DNA of 5,670 bases, from positions 1 to 5,670 of the forward strand of contig CAZOOR010000101.1 of the NCBI GenBank assembly GCA_964581505.1, read 5' to 3'. The stretch comes from CAZOOR01 sp964581505 (lineage in GTDB: Bacteria > Bacteroidota > Ignavibacteria > Kapaibacteriales > UBA2268). Below are positions 1 through 5,618 of this stretch, one piece after another. The notes below the pieces were generated by a model, which was not told the DNA's origin, did not search any database, and was given only the letters and a program-made list of their open reading frames with translations. Both the position numbers and the translations under genes were made by a program. Position 1 is the stretch's first letter. Each line of letters begins with the position of its first letter.

Positions 1-5
1 AGCCA

Positions 6-47
6 ACCTCTCTGTCGCTTCGCGACATCTCTCCTTAGCAAGGAGAG
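6..47 (+). repeat. Hairpin-pair repeat unit A
   Basis: Two adjacent perfect hairpins are visible. The first has a 6-bp stem (13-18 with 22-27, loop TTC). The second has an 8-bp stem (29-36 with 40-47, loop AGC). The unit begins ACCTCTCTGTC at 6-16. The same plan, reading ACCTCCCCGTC then a hairpin with GCTTCGC at its centre and then a CTCCT-type hairpin, occurs on the opposite strand at 87-137, so A and B form the two arms of an imperfect inverted repeat. This is a non-coding repeat of REP/MITE type by inference; I see no transposase in the window. Confidence 0.6.
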
Positions 48-86
48 AAAAAGAACAGCCGGATATTTTGCCTTTTGCATTTCTTT

Positions 87-137
87 CCCCTCCTAAATTT
101 AGGAGGGGTGGACTTGCGAAGCAAGGACGGGGAGGTG
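87..137 (-). repeat. Hairpin-pair repeat unit B, inverted relative to A
   Basis: A perfect 22-nt palindrome lies at 87-108 (11-nt arms 87-97 and 98-108). It is followed by a 5-bp hairpin, CTTGC (113-117) with GCAAG (121-125) around a GAA loop, and the block GACGGGGAGGTG at 126-137. Read on the minus strand this gives CACCTCCCCGTC, then a hairpin with GCTTCGC at its centre, then CCCCTCCT, which matches unit A in order and partly in sequence. The A-B pair therefore spans about 6-137 with a 39-nt spacer. The short open reading frames crossing this area have no recognisable product and are best ignored. Confidence 0.62.
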
Positions 138-154
138 CTTTTCACAACAGCCGC

Positions 155-242
155 TACTCACCATAGCCCTCTTCCAAAGGGCGTGGGTGTGAATAGCCAA
201 ACACCCCGTCAGACTGCGTCTGCCGACCATCTGCGAGAGGGA
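155..242 (+). repeat. Hairpin repeat units C and D, degenerate
   Basis: Three small inverted repeats are visible. GCCCT (166-170) pairs with AGGGC (178-182), GGGTGT (185-190) with ACACCC (201-206), and CAGAC (210-214) with GTCTG (218-222) around TGC. The stretch 201-222, an ACACCCCGTC block followed by a hairpin, repeats the head of units A and B in the + orientation, so it appears to be a further, more diverged member of the same family. The tail (226-242) is a degraded version of the second hairpin. The limits are approximate. Confidence 0.5.
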
Positions 243-268
243 AATTTTAAAGGCAAAAGACATAATAT

Positions 269-304
269 AAAACCGCACCCTGAAGGATGCGGTTTTGTTT
301 TCTT
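269..304 (+). terminator. Intrinsic terminator of an upstream transcription unit
   Basis: A 9-bp stem, AAAACCGCA (269-277) with TGCGGTTTT (288-296), is extended inside by two C-G pairs past a single mismatch and closed by a TGAA loop. It is followed by TTTT at 298-301 in a T-rich run. The polarity is +, so it ends a gene lying left of the window. It also indicates that the coiled-coil gene at 526 starts its own transcription unit. The stem has a short A tract on its left and might work weakly in the other direction. Confidence 0.85.
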
Positions 305-461
305 AAATATACAACTATAAATAATTATTATCAAAAAATGGATTATCTACAAAGAAACAGTTCTCTTATCAGATAACTTTTCCCCATTCAATAGAATAAA
401 CCGTTAAAATAGTTTTTTTTCCTTATGATTTTTTTTAATTTGCGGGCGGGGAGTAATGAAC

Positions 462-491
462 TTGTTTTATTTCATTTTTTGCTTAGCGTTG
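462..491 (+). promoter_or_regulatory. Candidate Bacteroidota-type promoter for the coiled-coil gene
   Basis: TTG at 462-464 is followed after exactly 19 nt by TAGCGTTG at 484-491. Bacteroidota housekeeping promoters have a -33 TTG and a -7 TAnnTTTG box about 19-20 nt apart; the box here has one mismatch. Initiation would fall near 498, giving a leader of roughly 28 nt. The surrounding stretch 305-525 is AT-rich and non-coding, and apart from this I see nothing in it. With such low-complexity sequence a chance match is quite possible. Confidence 0.35.
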
Positions 492-525
492 GTTATTGTT
501 TTTTCTTATTTATTAATATTCATCT

Positions 526-2250
526 ATGAGTGCTATGAACACTACACAAAATAAAATTGATTTTCCGAGTGCTAACTTGGAGAATGCTGTTAGTAAATTA
601 TGGAATAAAATCCACGAAATTAGTGGTACTATCAATTTCCTTGTCGAACGCAATAATGAATTAAAAGAAAAGCTTGATTCAAAGGGTGTGATTAGTAAAG
701 AAGATATTGCTAAGATGAAAGATATGGAACGCAATATTGAAAGTCTTGAATTGGAAAATGATGAATATCTGGGCAGAATTGCAAAATTGGAAGCGGAAAT
801 AAAGACCCTATCTCAGAGCAATAGCACCTTGGAAGTATTTGCAAAGAATTATGATATACTAATAAAATCCTACAACAAATTAAAAAATGAGGGGGGCGGA
901 AAAGCCGCTATCACAGCACTGCAAGAGGAATTGCAAAATGCTTTGAATAGAATTGATGAAGCCGAAGCAAGTGCAGGGAAGTTAGAGCAACTGCTTGGTG
1001 AAAAGCAAGAGGAACTAGGTATTTCGACTAATGCGATTATAAGATTGGAAAAACAGCTTGAAGAGCATAAGAAAAGTATCAGTAAAGCCTCCGAGTCCGG
1101 TGCGGAAATTGAAAAGCTTAATGATTTGATTGATACGATGAACGCATCTCGCGACGTATTGATTGAGGAAAACGATAAATTGAAATTTGAAATCGAAAAA
1201 TTAAAGATAACCGGCAAGGAAGAAAGTGAAGAATTAAAGAACAAAATTAGGAATTTTGAGAACGAACGTATTGAAATAAGAAATGAATTCAGAGAATTGA
1301 ATGAGATACTCGTTGCGGTTGAAGAGAAAAATAAAGAATTGGAACGGAATAAGTCGGTGGCAAATTCGGAACAGGAAAGACTGCAATCGGAAATAAATGA
1401 TTTGAAGCAACAAATAGATGCTCTGAACGAACAACTTGCTCATACCTCTGCATTGCTGAAATCAATAGAACAAAAAGATAGGACAATTGAGCAATTAACT
1501 GCGGAAATGAATGGAATTGCTGCCGAGAAATTGCTCCTTGAAAATCAAATAAGCGATGCTACTGCAAAATACGAACTACTCGAAAAGGATTATTTTGAAT
1601 CCGTAAAGTCTATTGAAGAATTGCAAGAAGAACTACTCAAAAATCAACAAGAGAAGACTGAAATTGATAATGAGCAATTTGAAGCATTGCAAAACGACCT
1701 GCAAGTAAAAACAAAAATGATTAGCGACTTTGCAGCAAATGAAAAATCAATGTTGAATAAATTGCAATATCTTGAGAACGAACTCGAAGAAAAAAACAAA
1801 AGTATTCGCAATTCAATCGAAAGCAGTAAGAATTATGAGGATAGGATTGTGGCGCTCGAAGCATTACTCGTACAAAAAGATAAAAACATTGATGAATTGA
1901 TTAGGAATAATAAATCTTTGAATGAAAAGATTGTTGCACTCGAACAAAGTTCAGGCGAAAACAAAGAAAATCAGCAGAATACAGAAGAAATGCAAAAGGT
2001 TTACGAAACTCAATTAAAAGAGATGAGGACTGAATTTGCACGTCTTGAAAAAGAACTCGGCACGAAGAGCAATAATCTGACAGTGATGGAAATCCAAGTC
2101 AAAAATCTACAAAATAAAATAAGAGAATTTGAACTGGAACGCATCAAAAGCGATGAAGGGCTATCGCTTGATGTAGCAATGCGTGAGAGATTGATATATA
2201 ATCTGGAGAAACAACTGAGCAAAATTGAAAGTATAATCGGCAAGCAATGA
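526..2250 (+). CDS. Long coiled-coil protein upstream of zapA (possible ZapB-like division factor)
   Basis: The product is a 574-residue soluble protein with no signal peptide and no membrane segment. From about residue 18 to the end it is nearly pure heptad-type helix, rich in Glu, Lys, Leu, Asn and Ile. I see one proline (residue 14), one tryptophan (residue 26) and no cysteine, so almost the whole chain could be one uninterrupted coiled coil. The only clear breaks are a GGG patch near residue 124 and short Gly/Ser-rich spots. I do not recognise a named family. Small coiled-coil proteins of about 100 residues often precede zapA in Bacteroidota, and residues 18-50 (LENAVSKLWNKIHEISGTIN onward) look like that ZapB-like type. 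A role as ZapA partner or scaffold in division is inferred from position only. An in-frame ATG at residue 4 (535) is an alternative start; neither start has a Shine-Dalgarno. The gene ends with tandem stops TGA TAA, 132 nt before zapA. An SMC-like or cytoskeletal filament role is the main alternative. Confidence 0.88.
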   Translation: MSAMNTTQNKIDFPSANLENAVSKLWNKIHEISGTINFLVERNNELKEKLDSKGVISKEDIAKMKDMERNIESLELENDEYLGRIAKLEAEIKTLSQSNSTLEVFAKNYDILIKSYNKLKNEGGGKAAITALQEELQNALNRIDEAEASAGKLEQLLGEKQEELGISTNAIIRLEKQLEEHKKSISKASESGAEIEKLNDLIDTMNASRDVLIEENDKLKFEIEKLKITGKEESEELKNKIRNFENERIEIRNEFRELNEILVAVEEKNKELERNKSVANSEQERLQSEINDLKQQIDALNEQLAHTSALLKSIEQKDRTIEQLTAEMNGIAAEKLLLENQISDATAKYELLEKDYFESVKSIEELQEELLKNQQEKTEIDNEQFEALQNDLQVKTKMISDFAANEKSMLNKLQYLENELEEKNKSIRNSIESSKNYEDRIVALEALLVQKDKNIDELIRNNKSLNEKIVALEQSSGENKENQQNTEEMQKVYETQLKEMRTEFARLEKELGTKSNNLTVMEIQVKNLQNKIREFELERIKSDEGLSLDVAMRERLIYNLEKQLSKIESIIGKQ

Positions 2251-2382
2251 TAAGCTTGCATTATTAGATTTGATTAAATAATTATTTTTTCTTAACTTAA
2301 ATTTTGGATTGTATAAAATTAGATATAGAAGTTCTATTTTAACGTGTAATTATAAATAGGACAAAGAGAGATAACGAAGAAG

Positions 2383-2682
2383 ATGCAGAAAGCAATTAAG
2401 GTAAATATCGGCGGAAGAGAATATTCATTGCGCGGCGAAGATGAAGACATCATCAAGTCTGCCGCAAAGGAAGTAAATACACAACTTGATAATTTAATTG
2501 GAAAAACAAAAGAAACAGCCTCAACATTACCACTGTTGGCGGCTTTAAATATAGCTGAGAAATATTATATTAATAAAAAGCAGTATGAAATTGATATTGA
2601 TTTTTTAGCACGGGAACTAAACGAAATGATAGATTATCTAAGTAAACCGGCGGAATTAGCCGGAAAATTCTCCTCCGAATAG
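2383..2682 (+). CDS. zapA: Cell division protein ZapA
   Basis: The product is 99 residues, the usual length for ZapA, the cytoplasmic FtsZ-binding protein that bundles FtsZ protofilaments and stabilises the Z-ring at mid-cell. The N-terminus carries the expected beta-hairpin (IKVNIGGREYSLRG, residues 5-18) followed by a helix with EDIIKSAAKEVN. The LPLLAALNIAEKYY segment (residues 49-62) matches the conserved AALNIA block of the family, and the C-terminal half is the long dimerisation coiled coil. The start at 2383 gives the family-standard N-terminus. A GA-rich stretch (2365-2382) precedes it but there is no well-spaced Shine-Dalgarno. The gene sits between a coiled-coil gene and the 6S RNA candidate, an arrangement familiar from Bacteroidota. 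It may share a transcript with the upstream gene, since I see no convincing terminator in the 132-nt gap. Confidence 0.9.
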   Translation: MQKAIKVNIGGREYSLRGEDEDIIKSAAKEVNTQLDNLIGKTKETASTLPLLAALNIAEKYYINKKQYEIDIDFLARELNEMIDYLSKPAELAGKFSSE

Positions 2683-2710
2683 ATTTATTTTTCTGCTTTT
2701 AATCAAAAAA

Positions 2711-2930
2711 TGCCGCACTAACTTTCGTTGTCCAAACGAGCGATAGAACCGTTAGTTTTCTATATTATAGAAGGTTTAGTTATTGTCTATAAATAACAGG
2801 CCTCAACCCTTTGGGGTAGTCTTCGGACTCAGTGGACGTTAAATATAGGCAGACGGCCTAAACGTGTTGAGTTGGGTTCTAACCGACTCGTAGTTTTTAA
2901 GAAAACAACAGCGATTGCTTAGTGCGGCTC
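2711..2930 (+). ncRNA. ssrS: Structured RNA between zapA and rny, probable 6S RNA
   Basis: The ends pair in a perfect 10-bp stem, GCCGCACTAA (2712-2721) with TTAGTGCGGC (2919-2928). Inside, further stems follow in nested order: 2727-2731 with 2905-2909, 2736-2740 with 2887-2891, and TAGAACC (2744-2750) with GGTTCTA (2875-2881). Beyond a large bubble, CTCAAC (2802-2807) pairs with GTTGAG (2866-2871). Within that are a UUCG-tetraloop hairpin (2818-2829) and a hairpin at 2836-2865 (ACGTT with AACGT, then TAGGC with GCCTA). A rod of about 220 nt with a central bubble is the 6S plan; 6S RNA binds housekeeping RNA polymerase by mimicking an open promoter. Its place after zapA and before rny is the usual one in Bacteroidota. 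The bubble is lopsided, about 51 nt on the 5' side against 3 nt on the 3' side in this fold. The 5' part can form hairpins 2758-2772 and 2779-2797. Ends are approximate; a T-rich CTCTTTTA follows the stem. Confidence 0.72.
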
Positions 2931-2986
2931 TTTTATTGAAGAATTTGGTTTTATATAATATTTTTTTGGAATAAGATATAGATTAG

Positions 2987-2992
2987 AAAGGA
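2987..2992 (+). promoter_or_regulatory. Ribosome binding site of rny
   Basis: AAAGGA lies 5 nt before the ATG at 2998. It is the clearest Shine-Dalgarno on the + strand here and supports that start, which also gives the expected membrane anchor at the very N-terminus. TATAAT occurs at 2954-2959 but without a well-spaced -35 element, so a separate rny promoter is not established. Confidence 0.6.
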
Positions 2993-2997
2993 AAAAA

Positions 2998-4560
2998 ATG
3001 AATGAGATGATGATAATCCTTTTTAGTGTTGTCGGGCTGATTGCCGGATTTGCCATTTCGTATATTATTGGCAATAAGGCGGCGGCGGCAAAAATAAAAG
3101 ATGCCGAAGGCAGTGTGAAAAACCTTATTAAGGAAGCCGAGAAAGAAGCATCTAATATTAAAAAGGAAAAACTTCTCGAAGTAAAAGAAGAATGGCACAA
3201 ACGCAAACAGGATTTCGAAAACGAAGTACAGTCAAGAAAATCAAAAATTCAAACTTTTGAAAAACAATTGAAATCCAGGGAAGAGGCTGTCGAGCATAAA
3301 CTCGGTATGGTTCAGAAGAAAGAAAAGCAACTCCAAAATTTTGAAGCGGATTTACAAAAACGCACCGAAGTGCTAAAACATAAAAAAGAGGAGCTACAGG
3401 CAGTTATTGATAAGCAGACTAAGAAGCTCGAGGTGATTGCAGGTGTTAGCAGGGAGGAAGCAAAGAAACAACTCGTTGATAATTTAATCAATGAAGCAAA
3501 AACGGAAGCCGCCGGATATGTTAAGCAAGTTCGGGACGAAGCAAAGGTGAACGCTCAACGCGAGGCAAGAAATCTTATTATTGAGGCTATACAAAGAACC
3601 GCATCTGACCACAGTATTGAAAGTACTGTATCAGTTGTCAACTTGGAAAGCGACGAGATGAAAGGACGCATTATCGGTCGGGAAGGCAGAAATATTCGTG
3701 CCTTCGAAGCCGCTACCGGTATTGATTTGATTATTGATGATACGCCGGAAGCTGTTGTTATTTCCGGTTTCGACCCGTTCCGCCGTGAAGTTGCAAAAAT
3801 GGCTCTTATCAAACTTATGGAAGATGGCAGAATTCACCCCGCAAGAATTGAGGAAGTTGTTAATAAGACCAAAAAGGAACTCGAAGACGAGATATTCAGA
3901 GTGGGCGAAAATGCTATTCTTGAACTGAACTTGCATAATGTCCATCACGAACTTGTTAAATATATTGGAAAAATGAAATACAGGTCGAGCTACGGACAGA
4001 ACTTGCTCAATCATTCTATTGAGTGTGCAAAGCTTGCCGGTACGCTTGCTATGGAGTTAGGGCTTGACGTGAAGATTGCCAAGCGGGCGGCTCTGATGCA
4101 CGACATTGGTAAATGCGTTGATGACGGTCAGGAAGGTCCGCACGCACTGGTCGGTTACGAATTGACAAAGAAATATAAGGAAAAACCGATTGTTTGCAAT
4201 GCAGTTGGCGCCCACCATGAAGACCTCGAACCGGAAAGCCCGTATGCTGTTCTTGTTCAAGTTGCCGATTCGGTTAGCGGGGCGCGTCCGGGTGCCAGAC
4301 GTGAATCGCTTGAAAACTATGTGAAGCGTCTCGAGAAATTGGAAAATCTGGCAAATAGCTTTGACGGCGTGCAGAAAACATTTGCTATTCAAGCTGGGCG
4401 TGAAGTACGCGTCATAGTTGAACCCGATAAAATCGATGATATTACAGCCGACACAATGGCTAATGATATTGCCAAAAGAATCGAGCAGGAAATGGAATAT
4501 CCGGGTCAGATTAAGGTCTGCGTAATCAGAGAGAGACGTAGCATTACAATGGCAAAATAA
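2998..4560 (+). CDS. rny: Ribonuclease Y (membrane-anchored endoribonuclease)
   Basis: RNase Y is a 5'-end-sensitive endoribonuclease that starts bulk mRNA decay at the inner face of the membrane. At 520 residues this has the full family length. In order: one membrane helix (about 3-24, MIILFSVVGLIAGFAISYII), a long charged coiled coil (about 28-200), a KH RNA-binding domain with the GRIIGREGRN loop (GxxG at 227-230), and an HD hydrolase domain. The HD metal and catalytic residues are present: H339 (LLNHS), H368-D369 (LMHDIGK), H382, H406-H407 (AHHED) and D424 (VADSVSGARPGARR). H368/D369 fall at the same numbers as the catalytic pair reported for the Bacillus subtilis enzyme, so the domain spacing is conserved and the protein should be active. 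The gene lies 67 nt after the 6S candidate and is followed by a strong terminator. It may be transcribed from its own promoter or by read-through from zapA and the RNA. Confidence 0.97.
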   Translation: MNEMMIILFSVVGLIAGFAISYIIGNKAAAAKIKDAEGSVKNLIKEAEKEASNIKKEKLLEVKEEWHKRKQDFENEVQSRKSKIQTFEKQLKSREEAVEHKLGMVQKKEKQLQNFEADLQKRTEVLKHKKEELQAVIDKQTKKLEVIAGVSREEAKKQLVDNLINEAKTEAAGYVKQVRDEAKVNAQREARNLIIEAIQRTASDHSIESTVSVVNLESDEMKGRIIGREGRNIRAFEAATGIDLIIDDTPEAVVISGFDPFRREVAKMALIKLMEDGRIHPARIEEVVNKTKKELEDEIFRVGENAILELNLHNVHHELVKYIGKMKYRSSYGQNLLNHSIECAKLAGTLAMELGLDVKIAKRAALMHDIGKCVDDGQEGPHALVGYELTKKYKEKPIVCNAVGAHHEDLEPESPYAVLVQVADSVSGARPGARRESLENYVKRLEKLENLANSFDGVQKTFAIQAGREVRVIVEPDKIDDITADTMANDIAKRIEQEMEYPGQIKVCVIRERRSITMAK

Positions 4561-4583
4561 TATATATTGCACTTATTAATAAA

Positions 4584-4617
4584 CCCCGATTGTTCTATAC
4601 AGTCGGGGATTTTTTTT
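4584..4617 (+). terminator. Intrinsic terminator after rny
   Basis: A 10-bp stem (4584-4593 with 4599-4608, one G-U pair, CCCCGA/TCGGGG at the base) with a 5-nt TCTAT loop is followed directly by eight T residues (4610-4617). It lies 23 nt past the rny stop and closes the core operon. Confidence 0.93.
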
Positions 4618-4882
4618 GTGATTTTATCAGAACATAATCGAATTACAGTGCCGGATTGATAGCGATAGTGATTTTAAAAAACCTCAGCAGACAGAGTTTA
4701 ATTTACACTACCCAAGTACACTACAACGGTTTGAATATGGTGCGTGCCGGACTTTATTCAATAATTTTCTTTAGTTCACTATCGTTAAAATTTACTAATT
4801 CTTTTTCTATGAAAAAGAAACTGCGGCATGCACTATATTTTTTGTTGTGGGCTGGTTTTATCTATTATTCGCACAAATCAGC
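4618..4882. other. Gene-free stretch between rny and the minus-strand gene
   Basis: I see no supportable gene. An ATG-initiated + frame from 4656 runs to 4976, but its product has no recognisable features, it has no ribosome site, and its end overlaps the minus-strand gene, so it is treated as chance. The stretch contains a short direct repeat TACACTAC (4704-4711 and 4717-4724) and then the 18-nt motif described at 4724. No terminator for the minus-strand gene is evident here. Confidence 0.5.
4724..4741 (+). repeat. First copy of an 18-nt direct repeat flanking the membrane-protein gene
   Basis: The motif CAACGGTYTGWATATGGT occurs here and at 5498-5515 in the same orientation, identical at 16 of 18 positions; similarity continues weakly (GCGTGCCGG against TAGTGCGGG). 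The two copies are 774 bp apart and enclose the minus-strand gene. This copy lacks the downstream complementary block seen with the second, so it may be a degraded or rearranged end. Confidence 0.5.
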
Positions 4883-5284
4883 TTATTCTAAATTTTCCCA
4901 TGCTGGGATATTGTCTTTTTTTATTTGTAAAACACCATATAAAATTGCTATACCAACTAATCCAAATAATGATTGACCAATACCTAATCCAATGCTAAGA
5001 TTAATGATTAATGAACCAATACTTGTTATTAGAAATCCCCAAAATCCAATTTTTTTCCATTTAAATAATAGAATTAAGAAAATTACATTTCCAATTCCTA
5101 TTATTGCTAATAAAATCAGCATTGAATTTGAAATTCCACCAGGGAAATTTTGAGCAACCATGTCTCCTGCAAAAAGATATAAAATAGCAGCCATTGAATT
5201 TACAATAAACATTGAAATCAACCAAGCAGTAACGCATCCATGTCTTTGTTTCGTAGTGTTTGTGTCTTCTTTTAAATTTTCCAT
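4883..5284 (-). CDS. Small four-helix integral membrane protein of unknown function
   Basis: The product is 133 residues. A short polar N-terminus (KEDTNTTKQRHG) leads into four hydrophobic segments at about 17-39, 53-75, 79-98 and 102-120, and then a charged tail (KKDNIPAWENLE). With an even number of helices and Lys/Arg-rich ends and inner loop (KWKK, 75-78), both termini are probably cytoplasmic. I see no catalytic motif and know no function. It resembles small membrane proteins commonly called hypothetical in Bacteroidota, with features such as HGCVTAWLI near the N-terminus and LGLVGIAILYGVLQIKK-like sequence near the C-terminus. The start at 5284 is supported by AAAGGA on the minus strand (5293-5298), 8 nt upstream of it. 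It stands alone, convergent with rny, between two copies of an 18-nt repeat, which suggests a cassette-borne or recently acquired gene. Its own promoter is not identifiable by eye. Confidence 0.83.
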   Translation of the reverse strand: MENLKEDTNTTKQRHGCVTAWLISMFIVNSMAAILYLFAGDMVAQNFPGGISNSMLILLAIIGIGNVIFLILLFKWKKIGFWGFLITSIGSLIINLSIGLGIGQSLFGLVGIAILYGVLQIKKDNIPAWENLE

Positions 5285-5465
5285 ATTTATTTTCCTTTAA
5301 TTTTTCCTACTCGTAAGGTTTTTCGGTTTCAACCCGTTTATTAAAGTGTGTTCTGGTCTCCACTTTTTTTATTATTATGTCAAAATTGCTTTCCAATATT
5401 TTTAAAAATATTTTTTCTGCTCTCTTTTAAGTCAATTATGTCGTTTCTTTAACTTGCCCAGAACA
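5285..5465. other. AT-rich upstream region of the minus-strand gene
   Basis: This is non-coding and should hold the promoter of the membrane-protein gene, reading leftward. It contains a perfect 18-nt AT palindrome (AATATTTTT at 5395-5403 with AAAAATATT at 5404-5412). I find no CAAAnnTA, the minus-strand form of the Bacteroidota -7 box, at a convincing place. Confidence 0.4.
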
Positions 5466-5500
5466 TTGGGACAGAATGAGCGTAGCGAATTCTGTCCCAA
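5466..5500. repeat. Perfect 12-bp inverted repeat abutting the second 18-nt repeat
   Basis: TTGGGACAGAAT (5466-5477) pairs perfectly with ATTCTGTCCCAA (5489-5500) around an 11-nt loop, GAGCGTAGCGA. There is no T run after it, so it is not a typical terminator. Its last three bases overlap the start of the 18-nt motif at 5498. The CG-rich loop in an AT-rich setting recalls the small hairpins at the left end of the window, though it is not the same sequence. It may be a REP-type element or a recombination-site arm. Confidence 0.65.
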
Positions 5501-5618
5501 CGGTCTGTATATGGTTAGTGCGGGATTTTGAAATACCACACTTTCAATTTACTATGCAGTTTATTTATGTTCATATTATTCAATTTAACTACTTGTAGCT
5601 CAATGCTTATAGCCGTTG
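5498..5618 (+). repeat. Second repeat copy with distal complementary block (recombination-site-like)
   Basis: The 18-nt motif (5498-5515) begins CAACGGT, which pairs with GCCGTTG at 5612-5618 (one G-U). After a 3-nt bulge (5505-5507), TATA (5508-5511) pairs with TATA (5608-5611). This gives a long single-strand-type hairpin with extrahelical bases and a loop of about 96 nt. Such folding resembles integron attC sites in outline, but I do not find the RYYYAAC and GTTRRRY core pair at the expected places. No gene is supportable in 5501-5670. Confidence 0.42.

Noticed and set aside
1..242. A CRISPR array.
   Set aside because: The repeats differ in orientation and sequence and the spacing is irregular, with no constant repeat-spacer pattern.
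75..320. An 81-residue + frame across the left repeats.
   Set aside because: It runs through hairpin repeats and an intrinsic terminator, and has no ribosome site and no protein-like pattern.
870..1244. Minus-strand open frames inside the coiled-coil gene and inside rny.
   Set aside because: They are antisense shadows produced by Glu/Lys-rich codons, giving Ser/Phe/Leu-rich products with no support of their own.
2240..2290. Hairpin GCAAGC/GCTTGC spanning the stop codon of the coiled-coil gene, with a T run at 2284-2290, as a terminator.
   Set aside because: The stem is only 6 bp with an 8-nt loop and the T run starts about 24 nt later, too far for an intrinsic terminator.
2871..2886. A tRNA or tmRNA T-arm-like string, GGGTTCTAACC.
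   Set aside because: There is no acceptor stem, anticodon arm or CCA around it, and it pairs well with 2744-2750 in the 6S-type fold.
4656..4976. A 106-residue + frame downstream of rny.
   Set aside because: There is no ribosome site, the composition does not look like a domain, it crosses the 18-nt repeat and it overlaps the better-supported minus-strand gene.
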